From: Entomortierella parvispora
Lineage: Eukaryota > Mortierellomycota > Mortierellomycetes > Mortierellales > Mortierellaceae
Direction of reading: 5' to 3'
Assembly: GCA_963573315.1 (NCBI GenBank)
Contig: OY752147.1
Coordinates: 1,860,001-1,924,000, forward strand
DNA: 64,000 nt
Positions within the stretch are counted from its first letter, which is position 1. Each line of letters opens with the position of its first letter. Shown in pieces: positions 1 through 12,515 of this stretch. A program made the position numbers and the translations under genes. The notes beneath the pieces are model-generated. The model saw only the letters and a program-made list of their open reading frames with translations, did not search any database and was not told where the DNA came from.

Positions 1-1242
1 CAGAGTCGTGGTGGCACTTCGGTGGGCCAGATCGATTGTTGTCGGAACCACTGATTCAACCAGGTACCCGAATGCAGCTTTTCCAGTGGACATCATAAAG
101 GTTGATATTTGCTCCACAGCCTCTGCTCCTGCTGAACCGTGGATCCGGTGGTGGTCAGAGCGACTGTGTTGGTGGTGGTGGTGGTGATGATCGCTGCTGG
201 GAGGGAATGAAAACCTAACTGCACGGCGCGGAGATTCTACGCCCTGTCTCGGTCTATCTTCACAATCACTCTCGTCAACATCTTCCATTCGGACTCGCGT
301 TGATAACAGAGATGAGGCACCGTACGTTCTCGATGAACGGATTGAGCCTTCATAGAGAGCGGATACCTCCTGATCTGTGTCCATTGACACCGAACGAACA
401 GATGGCAATATATTCCAATATGATTCAAGCGGGTCAAGGGTCGATACTGGCGGTGGAGGTACTGTAGGACAGGTGTGTATAGTGATCTCTCCATCAAGGT
501 GCCTTTCCTGATCCATCCTTCTTCTGTCCCCATGAACATGCTTTGGAGGTGCAGCCAATTCCAAGGCCTTACCTTGCAGCTCCAAAGACGAGTGCACCTG
601 TTGCGTAATGCCGTCCGAATGAGAGTAGGCACAGGTAGACGAAAGCAGCGAAGGCGAGGTCATCCACTGCGGTAAAAACGGTGACGCGACTCGAATCGCC
701 ACCTCCGCAAATGACACGGCCGGGCTGCTGGCGCAAGTCTGTGCTGTACCTTGAGCCGTCTCTTGCTTGATTTCTGTATCTTCCTTGATAGTCAATATCG
801 CCGCTGATGATTCACAATTGGGACAGTCCTCCATCACCTCCTTTGCTGCAACACCCTTCAATTCAGAGAAATCTTCGTCCTTGTCTGCCTCAATTTGGTG
901 GTCGACTTGCTTACTGTTTGGAAGACGCTTTTCGAGATCCTCACAGAAAGTACTTGCTGTGATGAAACTCTCGGCATCGTCGTCGTAGTCTTCATCTCTG
1001 ATCAGTGCTGGGGGAACGAACGTCTGTAGCCCATCCTGTGCAATGTTACTGGGCTCGAAAGGCGGATCTGATTCTTGAGTAGTGTCCGCTACGTGAATGG
1101 CGCCGTACGGATCAAGGCGACCGATCTCCAAAGTGGTGACAATATCCGTTTCTGTAGTGAGTGGAGGTTCTGGCCAAGAAACTGGAGGGCTGGAGCAACG
1201 GCCGTGCCATTGTAGGTCTACATGAGTAAACTCTGAGATCAT
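1..1242 (-). CDS. Hypothetical low-complexity protein, 5' part (runs off left edge)
   Basis: On the minus strand an ATG at 1242 opens a frame that stays open for all 414 codons to base 1, so the gene continues outside the window. The protein begins MISEFTHVDLQWHGRC. It is acidic and rich in Ser, Thr, Pro and Glu, with no membrane segment. Around residues 345-355 it has a run of six histidines followed by Gln-His. I recognise no domain. The absence of a stop over 1.2 kb in a roughly 50% GC sequence makes coding likely. The upstream 1243-1640 stretch has no convincing extra exon. It could be a regulator or scaffold with its domain beyond the edge; function is unknown. Confidence 0.6.
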   Translation of the reverse strand, partial: MISEFTHVDLQWHGRCSSPPVSWPEPPLTTETDIVTTLEIGRLDPYGAIHVADTTQESDPPFEPSNIAQDGLQTFVPPALIRDEDYDDDAESFITASTFCEDLEKRLPNSKQVDHQIEADKDEDFSELKGVAAKEVMEDCPNCESSAAILTIKEDTEIKQETAQGTAQTCASSPAVSFAEVAIRVASPFLPQWMTSPSLLSSTCAYSHSDGITQQVHSSLELQGKALELAAPPKHVHGDRRRMDQERHLDGEITIHTCPTVPPPPVSTLDPLESYWNILPSVRSVSMDTDQEVSALYEGSIRSSRTYGASSLLSTRVRMEDVDESDCEDRPRQGVESPRRAVRFSFPPSSDHHHHHHQHSRSDHHRIHGSAGAEAVEQISTFMMSTGKAAFGYLVESVVPTTIDLAHRSATTTL

Positions 1243-4000
1243 GTCGTGTTCAATTTAAGGCAACAATAGCAAGAAGGTGAGGAAAGGAGAGTGTGTAGTC
1301 AAACAGATCCTTTACATGGGAGGAAAGAAAGGATTAAAAGTCAGAGAAATGAACCTCGACAGACACAAGGACGAGCAGGGACATGGTAGATAGCTGTGAG
1401 GTGCAAGGCACCGCCAAGCCTGATGCGAATAACTGAAGAGAGGAAAAAAGGGCGTGAAGATAGAAAGGCGTTGCTATTGTTCTCGATGTCTCCTTCGATT
1501 TTCATTTGAATATGAGGACGTGAAATCAAAAGCAACACAGCCGACCCACAGCGAAAAGCGCAAGTCGCGACGCGTCTACTGATTTTTGTACATACTGGAC
1601 TCATAGATTCAACTTCCTCCGTTCTGTCACTCACTTCAGCCCTAGACTACCCCTGACACGACAATTGCAAAGATGCAACCCAAGGCAGAACGTGGACACG
1701 GGAAGAGTTTAAAGGCCCTAATGCAGGTACAACCACACAACCAAGCAAACAAACAAATAAACAGACAAAAACAAGCAACCCTTGTTCCTGCATTCTTCTG
1801 CACAACATCAGCGGGAATGTTTAGGAGCTTGATAGTGCTGTCCATTTCTCTCTTTCCGTTCCTGATGCGCAAGTTGATTAGGTCGGAGTTTCTGTATGGA
1901 CCGGGCACCCACCCACCACATTGCACTCGTCAAAGGTCCAAGCGCATGGAAGCTACAATATGTACATCATTGTGCTCGGGTCTTCACCACAAACGCCCTC
2001 TTCTCGGAGGATGGGAGGTGTTGGATGCGTCCAACAACAGCAGAACACCCCTAGAAATACCTTGAAGCTGTGACCCTGCGTCTTGTTTCGAAATCTTTGA
2101 CCCTTCTGCCAGCACCCACCCCCTTTCTCGAGGCTCATCCTGTTTCATTGACCAAGATTTCTCTTTGAACGTAAGCATGAAAAAAAAGTGAGCCCCGCGC
2201 AGATCAGAGTTGACCAGCTGGACCACAAAATGAACTCCTACATGCTGCATTTGAATTTGAACAGACCAAGTTGGTCTGGGCACCTACCTCGGTGCTCATG
2301 TTTTTTGCCACATGGAGAGAAGCGAGAGCTGCTGTCAGTTCTCAGCCACGATCTGAAAAGGGGCGTGTGGGGGAGCTTTGAGGCTGCACACTTTGCTCTT
2401 TCAAGCCGCAAAGCCGATTAAGGAGGATTTTCTTCTAATAGGGTGATACATCTAATCCTCCGTTCCTTTGAGCAATTTAGATAGACCATCTGTTGATAGT
2501 CGACAAGAAGGGGGCGTCAACGACATTGCCCCGCCGCCACCATCTTGACTATATGTATCAGTTGTGTTGACTATGTAAAATTACTATGCTGCCAAGCGTT
2601 TCTTGATTCAGGGGCTTGCCTCCGAGGGGCGTCGCCTAGATGCATGTACTCTCCTGCACACTGTACTGTACAGTACATACTGTATTGGTCCAGAAAACCA
2701 ACCCAAAGAGAATCTCTGGAATGCAGGCGGTGTTGCCACCACTGGGTGGTCTGGCCCAACAACAACAGGACCCCAAACTTGCAATTGAGATATGAACAGT
2801 TCCGTCACATTTCCGCTTGGCCTTGTCGACTTTGTTACGACACAACCACGAGCGGCATCTCACACGCGCCTTTGGGTGTCAGACTGTTATGATTGTGTTC
2901 CCGTTCGAAGATTTTTGGGTCTCTTTCCTTCTGAGTCCGCCAATTTGTGTTACCATAGTCTTTAGTAAAAGACCTTAGTCGACCGTTGGATACACAGGCG
3001 GTGCCAAAGGACTGACATTCAAAAAAAATCTCGGCAGTTGTTTGTTTATTTGCCTTTTTTTGTTCAAGGGCCCCCATACCGCTAATGTCATAGAACTGCG
3101 GTAAGAAAGACAACAAAGAGTGCTTGAATCGCTCTGTCTACCCAATTGTTTTGTTGTTGTCCATTCCTCTGTCTTTATTCTGTATTTGCTTTGCTTAATT
3201 AATGTATGATCGCTGGCATCGATCCAACTGGTCACATTCAACCTCAAAATTCTTACCACATCCTTTTCTTTCATCTCAAGACAGACAAAAGGACCAATAT
3301 CCTTCGATCTGCTGATAGCAATGACGATGTATTCATTCCTTTGGACATTGGATTGATTTGATTTTTTTTTTGGAACCCAGTTATCTATCTGTTCATCTCT
3401 TTAGAAGAATTTTTTTTCTTTTTCTTTCGTTTTCTTTTTTCATTTCTATCCATTTGCACATATACAAGCACACGCATGCCACCTCCACTCGCCCCCTCCG
3501 GCGTATGATGGCGTAGGGAAGAAGTATCATCCAAGATCGCACTCTGCAGGAGAGACCTATCCGTTCGTAAATTGAGATCGAACAAGGACCGAGGGCCGAG
3601 ACTGAGATGCTGACAGGTGCAGGTCCAAATTAAAGAGGCGAATGCGGGCTCTCTCACTCCAATTGTCCCGTCCTCGTCCAACTCGCTGGACCACACCTCT
3701 CTTTTGTCCGAGCAGTTCATTTTTCCCTTCAGCCCCCCCTCATTTACAGTTAATTCCTCTGACCAACTGACCCCCTTGTGTCGCCGTCCAGTGTGTGGTG
3801 CCTGCGAGCAAGCAATTGTTTGTCCGAGAGAGTGTTGCTTGTCTCTGATTCTCCGTCTCTGCCGTGCCGCCCCTGCCCCTGTCCCAGGCTGTGTTCCCCT
3901 GGCCAGGAGGCAGGTCCCTGGACAATCCTGTCCTTTTTTGTGCTCCGAGCGACCCTGCACCTACCCCTGGTCACTCAGCAATTGCTCATCGTTGCCACCC
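1243..4000. other. Gene-poor intergenic region, about 2.7 kb
   Basis: Open frames here are short, overlap one another on both strands and lack recognisable protein features. I saw no tRNA or 5S-like sequence. It should hold the promoter of the minus-strand gene at 1-1242 and, at its right end, that of the secreted barrel gene at 4177. Several T-runs occur around 3360-3420. Confidence 0.5.
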
Positions 4001-4007
4001 TATATAA
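4001..4007 (+). promoter_or_regulatory. TATA box of the secreted barrel gene
   Basis: TATATAA lies 176 bp before the ATG at 4177. It is followed by a C/T-rich leader (about 4027-4130, repeated CTCT and CACTCA), as is usual for strongly expressed fungal genes. Confidence 0.6.
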
Positions 4008-4176
4008 GACTAGGGGTCGTGCCCACTTTTTCTCTCTTCCTTCTTCATTCACTCACTCATCCTCGCCTTCACCTCGCAACCTCTCCCTCTCGCTCTTTCT
4101 CTCTCTCTCTTTCTCTCATCCAACTCACTCACCACACAGAGACACAGACACACAGAACACATACACAGTAACAAAG

Positions 4177-4650
4177 ATGCACTCCAGTTCCTCCCTCCTC
4201 GTGGTCCTCTTCACTGTCCTGGCCCTCTTCTCCATCACAGTTGAATCGAAAATGTCAATCAAGTTTGGCAAGAGCTTCAGCGGCAAGAACACTTGGTTCG
4301 CTGGCAAGGATGCCCAGTCTGTCGCCTGCTACGGAGATCTCGAAAACGACTCCAATGTGAACGCTGAGGATTCTTGGCACATTGGGGCCGTGAACATGGA
4401 TTCGTACTCTGGAGGAGAGAAGGCAGCCTGTTTCGAATGCGCAAAGATCACCTACAAGAAGCGATCGGTCATTGTGAGGATCATTGATGACTGCGCCAGC
4501 TGCTCTTCCAACCAGATGGATCTGTCCAAGGACGCCTTCAGCTCTTTGGCTCCATTGTCCGTCGGTGAGATCAAGACCACGATCCAATGGGTCAAGTGCC
4601 CCACCAAGGGTATCAAGTGGCCCGCGTCCCCCAAGGTCAAGAACTCGTAA
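4177..4650 (+). CDS. Small secreted double-psi beta-barrel (RlpA/expansin-like) protein
   Basis: Single exon, 157 residues. I take the ATG at 4177 (AAAG before it) rather than in-frame upstream codons, because it starts a clear signal peptide (basic-poor start, then LLVVLFTVLALFS, cut near VES). The mature part shows the barrel family pattern: GKNTWF near the start, then CYGD, a cysteine-rich CFEC segment, VRIIDDCASC and QMDLSKDAF. The last retains the Asp that in related folds sits in the polysaccharide-facing groove. The length fits a stand-alone barrel domain with no carbohydrate-binding module. Such proteins are secreted and thought to bind or loosen wall polymers. It lies next to the glucan synthase. 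Exact activity is unknown. Confidence 0.85.
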   Translation: MHSSSSLLVVLFTVLALFSITVESKMSIKFGKSFSGKNTWFAGKDAQSVACYGDLENDSNVNAEDSWHIGAVNMDSYSGGEKAACFECAKITYKKRSVIVRIIDDCASCSSNQMDLSKDAFSSLAPLSVGEIKTTIQWVKCPTKGIKWPASPKVKNS

Positions 4651-5352
4651 AGAAAAGCGCGACTCATTCAGGGCCTATTTTGTTGAGAACTGGTGGAAGG
4701 TTTCCACCTCCCCTCTCCCCTCCTCTCCGTTTCCTTTCCTTTCCTTTCCTTTCCTTTAAAAGTTCAACGAAAAGAATGGATGTAGACATCCTACAAAAAA
4801 AAACAGCGAGAGGCGGTTCTGGCAATCGTCTCTTACGCACTTGTACCTATCCTCTGTATCTAATTTGTATCCTTTTACGACCAACAACCAACCCACCGCA
4901 TGCCACAATAAAAAAAAAATCAGATACCACAACACGCGCTCGTGCTACCTTGTCTACTTTTTCGCTTGCAGCAGAGCTCTTTTTGTTTGCAATGGTCACC
5001 TCGAATCGCGCACAGGTATTTGCACGCAATTTCGTCCAATTGGGAAAGTGGTTTTGTCCAGCTGCTGGAATCACTCTTTGAACTGCTCCCAAATCAAGCC
5101 GGGAAGATTCACCGTTCCTGCTTTTTTAAGATTTTATTTCATTCAAGCCGTGCGTGACAACACGCCAAAACACCAAACTTCAGCAGGGGACAAGACGACC
5201 TATCGAACCAATTGCACCCAGATAAAATTATTGACATTATTGTAGGGCGTTTTATTGGATGCAATGTGCAAGAGTGAAGGATAAACGACTATGATACAAG
5301 CAGGAAACGCGTGAAGAAAAGGAAATAAAAGAGAGGGTAGAAAAGCAACCCG
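4651..5352. other. Convergent intergenic region with a (TTTCC)n tract
   Basis: This separates the 3' ends of the barrel gene (plus) and the glucan synthase (minus). A TTTCC repeat spans 4730-4757. An AATAAA-like signal sits near 4904, plausible for the plus-strand transcript. Nothing else is recognised. Confidence 0.5.
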
Positions 5353-8300
5353 TTAAACGGGGATAGTCGACCCAATGTTTTTGGGCATGTGCTCAGGGAA
5401 TGCCAAAGGCCCCACGATCAACATTACAAAGAGTGCCATCAGCAGAATAAATAAGGAACCGTAGCCCCAGGCAATCTGTCGCCGTTGAGATTGCAACTTT
5501 GTCGAGAAGATGGGCGCACGGATTTGTTTGCTTGGACGCAACCAGAACAACATGGTCGAGTGCCATCGATCGATCCAAGGGATCAGACAGATTGGGAAGA
5601 GGATGAAGAGAATGACATGGCCCATGATGAAATCACAGGCAAACATCGACATCTCGATGATCTTGCACAGATACTCGCGCAACGGTTGCGTAACAGCGTG
5701 CACGCCCAAACCGCGTCCATGCCATTTGCCTGTCCACCAGGCTCTGTTCGTCTCGTCATGCTTGAACTCGCGGGTCAGGAAGACGGTGATCAACACCTTG
5801 AACACAAATCGCTGGACAGAGATTGCCGCAATGATACCCAGCACTGCATGGCCTGAATTCCAAGACTCGAGTGCCCACAGAGCCTCGAAAAAGCCCAAGA
5901 GGGTGATAACAGAGATCGCGTGCGCCACCGCCGCCATAATCGATCCAAACTTCACACAGCACATGTTCATACACGAACCAAGAAGCATCGACATTGCAAA
6001 GAGGATCGCCAGGACAGCGGCGTTGACGACTACAGGGCCAAGGGCGAACACTGCCACCCGAAGTAATCCGCTTGTGTAGACTGCAGAGCCATCACTGCCC
6101 GCGACAGCAAACGACCTCACAAACATGTAACAGACGACACAGATAACGAGCTGCACCAAGGGGAAAACGATCTCAGAGACCACAATGACCCAAAAGTTGG
6201 CCTTTGGGATGTCCGCTCCAAGCTTCTCGGATGGGTGTCCAAGGCGTTTACGCTTGTACCCGGTGATTCGAGTTCGGATAGCACGGCAGTACGAGATCCA
6301 GGACGAGACATGGGTTCTTGAGTTTCCACGGGATAGCCAGCGCAAGAACTGGCGGTAATCGAGGAAGAACTCTGTCAACGCAAACTGATGCGGGTTGAAG
6401 ATGAACGGTGAGATCACCAAGGCCAAGACCGTGACCCAAAAGTAGATCAAATGTGGCACCCACATTGTCAATGAGGCAAAGATGAGCATGATCAATGTTC
6501 GCATGCCCAGATACAATGAAGGTCCCGCAAATCTTGAATACAACAACGAAAAGGGTGTTCTCGTCGTCGCGAATCCACGGCCGGTGGCAATGTAGCGTGC
6601 GCCTCCAAAGGATAGGTTGGTCAGGATCGAGTTTGTGTAAATCTGGGTCACAAAGACCTCAAAGAATGGCGACAGTGACATGAAGTGCTTTCCAAGACGA
6701 ATCAGACTCCGGATGAGGCCACGTTCCATAAACTCCTGGAGGAACAAGGGTAGGAACGCGATGAAGAAGACTATGAAAATAGAGAGAACGCATCGCTTGA
6801 TCCAGTCGTACACCGGCACCAAGTTGACACATCCTGCTTGGGCGACGTCAGCGCAAACCTCAACCGAAGACGACATCGATCCGATGAAAAGCATCGAAAA
6901 CATGAAGAGCTGGACGGCCAGCATGATGAAGATGTTGTTGATGTGGAATCCAGGATGGGCGTAGTAGAATGTGAGGAACCGATCCAGAGGCAATTGTGTT
7001 CCGAGGTAGTAGTATTCGCGTGACAACATCTGTTCACCCATTCCTGTTCCGATCTTGGTGTTGAAGTTGAGAATAGAGCCAAAACCAAGATCACGACCCT
7101 TGCCGCACTGGTAATACTCTGTATGCTTGATCCTTCCGCCTCGGTTGAATGCAGTCATACCAGCGTAGATATCCTCGTTCAAGTGCAGACCCTTCTGGGC
7201 TTTACTGACGCCTAGATGCCGGTGATGATCAAAGTGGTTAGACTCTAGTCCATCTTCAGGACATTAGCAAAAGACTGATAAAAGTTGCTTACCTCCTCGG
7301 GTCGTCATGTAGATGAAGTTAAGGAAATCTGGATGGCCATAATGAAGCTTGCCACCAATTTTGGCCATCATACGTTGTGTAAGAGTACCGAATGTTTGCT
7401 CTTTTCCGGCAGCGACATCTCCGAGAACTCCAATGTTTTCCGAGAAGATGTACTCTCGCGCACCGACAATGGCGACTGGCTCGGGCACATCCCTCGATGA
7501 GATCTGGTTAGAGTAAGGCGAAATAGGTGCCAAATGCATCTGCTCAAACTCTCCCAAGACATTTCTAATCTTGAGGGCCTCCTCGAGGTAGTTGTCTTGA
7601 TTGGCATCGATCAGCTGAACGTACTCGCCACGGGTGAAGATAATGGCATGGTTTTGATTGTCGGACTTGCCATCTCCAAGAATAGGATTTCCAGGCAAAC
7701 GAATACGGTACCGTGGACGTCGTTTGCCATCGGGCAGGAACTCGCATCGGCGATCAATGAGAACGGAGAAAACGACCGGTTCGCCACCTTCGACCTCTGG
7801 AGGACGCTCATCCAAGTACGCGATCTGCAAGTTTGGATAGGCCCTGAGCATGAACTCTGCGTTCTCGGCCTCGTCCTTGCTGAACTTTGTGTAACGCTGC
7901 ATCGAGACCACAAACTTGAACTTTTGTTGAGAAAGTCTGTTCAGCTCCCGCTCCAGGCGGTCGCCATTGCCTCCGAACTGCTGGACGATCTCGGGGTTCT
8001 CGATGCGGTAGAGTAATTTGATTGCCCTGGAGTAGTTCATGAATCCCGATACGGTGCGGTACAGGGTCTGACAACGAAGCGATGCCCAGATACGGGTTCG
8101 CATGGTAAACTCTGGTGCTGCAGATTTGAACCCGACACTATAAAAAGGGAGATCGTCATTGTTGGTTGTATCCAGGTCGCGGTGAATTTCTTTGCTTCCA
8201 TCCATTCCAACCACACTGACTGCTTCCAGCAACGCGGACTCTTCTGCCAAGATCTTTGTATCTCGCACAAAGTTGTCCCACTCAACAGGATGCAGCTGCT

Positions 8301-11300
8301 TGAGATACTCAAGCAGTGTAACCCTTGTGTTTTGATCTTCTTCCCTAAGAACCTCCTTGAGTGAGAGCAGAGTCTTTTCTGAATAATGTGGAACCAATAC
8401 TGTAAACGTTGGCATCTGGTCGACTGGTACTGGCTCTGGAATAGGCGTTGACAGGGACTGAGCAAAGAATGTGATTCGGCGTTCGGCCTCGGACAGCTTG
8501 GTGAAAAACTCTGCCTTCACGGAGGAATCCTCCTGGGCGACAAAGAATGTGGGTGCCTTAAGAGTTCTCTTGTTATCCTGGTCGGATGGAACTTGCTGAT
8601 ACAGGAGGCGTTGGACGTGTTCGATGGAAAGCAGATGTTCGCGATACATTGAAATTACGATGGCGTTCCAGATCTGGGAACAGAGAACTTTGGGCTTGTA
8701 CTTGATATCCATGTCTGCAGTCGCCAGCAACTTGGCATAGATGCGCTTAGGGAGTCTCGCAAAGACGTTTCTCCATGGAGTCCAGACAGAGACACCCAAT
8801 CTGAACGATTGGACAACTGAAAAGACCGTGTTCCAAATTACGTACCACAGATACGTATCGAGGAAGAACAAGACCAGGTCCGTGACAAACATGATCGCGA
8901 CCGTGAACACTGGCATTAGGGAGCAAAGGGTCTCGCCCAGGAATTTATCCTTGCAGTTGGGGATTCTCTGTGAATACAGAGCCTTGAGTGGATCCTGGAA
9001 GGAGCGAGCAAGGAAGAAGTAAGACTCGACCAGCTTGCAACCAAAAACCAATGTCCAGAGAAAAAAGGACAGGGCACGATTGGAGCCTTTAAGTTTTGGA
9101 AACGATGCCGTGAAGGTTTGCGAGGCCAGGTTTTTGCGCGAGGTTTTCGAAGATGAGCCGAAGAGCTGATTCGAAGGAAAGATGGCAAAGACGGCAGTCG
9201 TGATCAAAGAAACCGCGAAGTGGGCCATTCCGACAATCTTGGAGGTCTGGCCAGTACGGTTGTAGAGGCAAATGTAGACTGCCGGACCAGTGTTCAGAAC
9301 AAGCACGATGATGAGAATGACCAGGCGTCGAATAAGCATAGATGAGTTGGACCATGTCAGCGGAATGAACATAAACTCGCAAAACACGCCTAGGAGCATG
9401 ATCAGCGTTGCAATGGCACCTCCCAGTCCAACGATCGAGTACTGCACGCCGCTTTCATCAGCACCATCGTTCAGGTACAGGAAAGGCGCGTTGTAGGCGG
9501 TAAAGTACCAGTACATGACCACGTGGATGATCCAGATGCGAGTAAAGTTAACGGCGAGATGGAGCCAGGTGCGCTTTTCGATATATGTCTTGCGGAACGA
9601 CGCCTCCCAATTGACGTGACCCAACGCATTCCAACGCTTGGCAATATGAATATCGACGAGTCTTTTCCTGTCTCCTAACTGGATTCGCTCGATTCCTTCT
9701 GGGCTCCAGAAAGCTTGGTTGATGTCATCGTAGCCAATCACGGTATTGTGATCCCGTTCTCGCTTGACGTATCTACCGCCCTGAACCTCGTATCCCTGGT
9801 CACGAATGAACCGATAGAGCGGAGAGATGACAGTACGAAGATAGTGAAACTCTGGAACTGGGTTCACGAGTTGCTGGCATTCTTGTGAAAGGTAATAGTC
9901 CTCGGCACACTTGAAGATGAAGCACAGACACTCAGGCAGGAAGCGGATTTGCGAGGCCTCTCCCCAAATCAGAAGATAAAGAGCCACCTGTCGAGCGCGG
10001 TCAAAATGAGACATCTTGTGCATCCTGGCCTTCCAATGTTGCTCCGCCATGGCCAGTGAGTCATGAGTTTCCACATGTTCAGCTCCCGGTTGGGGTACCA
10101 TCGAACTTCTGTTGACTTTTTTGTTCTTTCCTGGAGCAGAGTGGTAACCCATGTGATCGTCTAGGTCCAACTGTGCAGCAAAGTACCACTTGCGATAGTT
10201 TGCATTCTCTCCTCCAATGTAATCGGCATGGATGGTTGTGAGAGCGTGGACTGGGATCATTCTCGAGGCCCTCGAATCCAACATGGTCATGAAAGCGTCA
10301 TACTGGTTCCGCATGTTGTCACGTTGGAAACCGAATTTCCTTGTCAGGTCAAGCATGATGCCCTCGATCTCCTCTCGTGTTAGCGGAATACCCTTTTCGA
10401 TAGTCCAAGAGGGGTATGGCGTTGGTGGTCTTTGTTGTTGGTGTTGATTGGCTGCAGGCAAGGTGTCGTAGCGGTATTCTTGTCCTGGGAGCGAGCCTGT
10501 CTTTTGTTCGAGAATTGAGAGAAGAGCCTCGGATGAAGGCGAAAAGCCCTTGTATCGCCCATCGTCTGGACCACGGAAGGGGCCAAACAGGTCCATGTCG
10601 GCATCGGTCAGGTTGGGCGAGTGGTCGTCCGTAAAGGTCTCAGAATCGGACTCTGAGAGACCTTGGATGCGACGCTTGCCCAGGGCAGCCTTGGTAGCGA
10701 ACGGTTTCTGGTCTAATCCAAGGACCAAGGAGGGAGAGGGAGAGAATGAGAGAATAAACATACGGGACGTACTGGTTAGTTCTTCCATCATTCTAACGTC
10801 TCATCATCATCTTTGGCAAGATAAACAAGATAAAGCCCTCATGTAAATTGGTACTGCAAGGGTACAGAGCAGCATAAAAGAAGCATGGAGCAACCAATCA
10901 CAGATGGTCCTTTTCGCGCTAGTTTTGTTCCTGAAAATACCCAGGGATGATTGCTCTCGATCCCCGGATCGCTGTGGTTGACATTCTCCTGAACCCCTTC
11001 CGAGACAATGCATTATTCTTGCTCCGTGCCCTGTCTGGCTTTTTTTGACTCCGTGTCTGTCTGTCTCGACATCTGTCTTTTTGTATGTCTGTGCTCTCTG
11101 CGTCCACTCTCTCTTTTTTTTTTTTTTTTTTTTTTGTTGCAACTCTTACCATCACTCAGTCCTGTATCTTGATTTTGGAAAAGCGAGTTCTGGGACGAGG
11201 TCGAGAAGAGCGTGTCGCGACGGTTGGGTTGGCCCAACTCATCCTCAGAGTCAAGACCATTCAGCGTACGGTCATAATAGTGGTTATTGAACTGGTTGGA

Positions 11301-11645
11301 GGACCTCATATTGCTGCCGGATTGGTAAAAGGCAGGAGAAGGGGGTGCGGGCTGCTGCATATCTCTGAGAGGAAAAGAGTCTGCTCCGTGAGGATGGGTT
11401 TCCCCGCCGGGTCCTCCCTGTCGAAAGGCGCGAGGATGGGTCTGAGGAAGAGGAGGACCAGCAGAAGGACGCCTTCCTTGGTCATGAAGTGTTGAGGGTG
11501 GGCGTTGTTGCTGTTGCTGTTGTTGTGGCGGCTGTGGAAGATGTTGCTGCGTGTGGGGTGGCCCATTCCGCATTGGAGGGGGGGCCTGTCTTCGTACACC
11601 AGGCCCCGTCTGCGGTGGCGGTTGTGTCCTCCCAGATGGATCCAT
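5353..11645 (-). CDS. FKS1: 1,3-beta-D-glucan synthase catalytic subunit (FKS family, GT48)
   Basis: Plasma-membrane enzyme that makes wall beta-1,3-glucan from UDP-glucose. The three exons 11645-11150, 10712-7293 and 7211-5353 total 1924 codons plus stop, the usual FKS size, and both junctions keep frame. Exon 1 encodes a disordered Pro/Gln-rich N-terminus (seven Gln in a row). Exon 2 holds the FKS1 domain, the first membrane cluster and most of the cytosolic synthase region, including RGEYVQLIDANQDNYLEEA and the end MTTRGG. Exon 3 resumes with VSKAQKGLHLNEDIYAG and carries the second membrane cluster. Intron 1 (437 bp) has a GAACTAACC branch site and a poly-A/T run of about 21. A start inside exon 2 at 10791 is possible but would lose the natural N-terminus. 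Hot spot 1 reads FLARSFQDP (8989-9015) and hot spot 2 DWIKRCVL (6784-6807). Confidence 0.93.
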
Positions 11646-12272
11646 GGTCGGTGTCTGTTCAAAAGGGAATCTTTACCACGAGCTGCAAGAAGGCAATGAG
11701 AGAAAGAGGTGAGTGTGCATCCAAGAAGAAGTAGGTAACGGTTGACGAAGATAATGAACGACAGAAAGAAAGAAAGGAGGAGAGAGAGTCGATCACGATC
11801 TTGAACCAGTGGCAAAGGTCGTGATGGCAAAGAAGAGTCTATATGTTTTCTCTTGTGTCGTCTTTACCCTGGAAGATCCTGTTGCGGCGATGGAGAGGGT
11901 GAATTAAGTGGGGACGGAGATGGAGTTGAGGTTGGAACTGGATCCTGTGTCGCTGTGTGTATGTGTGTGTGTGCGTGTGCGTGTTCTTGGTTAGTTAGAT
12001 GAAGCAGGGCAAGGTGATCAAGAAGGTGGGGTATATTTTGGATCTTTTTTTTGGATATTGGAGATCGACAGGTGGGGTAGGTGGGTGAATGGGAGATATG
12101 GGGAGTGAAGGATGGCAGACGCGGTGGAAGGAGGAAGAGGCTAGCGACAAAGAAGAAGAGAGAAGGAAAGGAGGATGAGGGGAAGATGAAGAGAAAACGG
12201 AACAACAGAAAGTCACTGTGCGAACAGGAGAAAGGGCAAAACAAGAACAAGATAACGGGCGATCAAAAACGA

Positions 12273-12306
12273 GAACGAACGAACAAACAAACGAACGAAC
12301 GAACGA

Positions 12307-12353
<47 letters not shown>
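12273..12353. repeat. Tetranucleotide microsatellite (GAAC)n-(ACAG)n
   Basis: Runs of GAAC/CAAA change at about 12307 into perfect ACAG units continuing to 12353. It lies about 650 bp upstream of the FKS start codon. Confidence 0.95.
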
Positions 12354-12436
12354 GGGCGGGAAGTGGAGTTGGAAAACAACAATAATAACATCCTCTGAAG
12401 GCATCTCCTTCACCATTGGCAAAAATAACGTTGCGG

Positions 12437-12515
12437 CCTGCCTCTGCCTCTGCCTCTGCCTCTGCCTCTCTGTCTCTCTGCCTCTCTGCTTCTCTGCTTC
12501 AATGTCTCTCTGTCT
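12437..12515. repeat. (CTCTGC)n / TCTG pyrimidine-rich repeat
   Basis: CTCTGC hexamers decay into CTCTGT and CTCTGCTT units. Together with the neighbouring ACAG array this gives a strand-asymmetric tract between two divergent wall genes. Confidence 0.85.

Noticed and set aside
2663-2676. 14-bp palindrome GTACTGTACAGTAC
   Set aside because: Isolated short palindrome with no partner element or gene context.
3778-4176. In-frame 5' extension of the barrel gene by 133 codons
   Set aside because: It spans the TATA box and a low-complexity leader and would bury the signal peptide.
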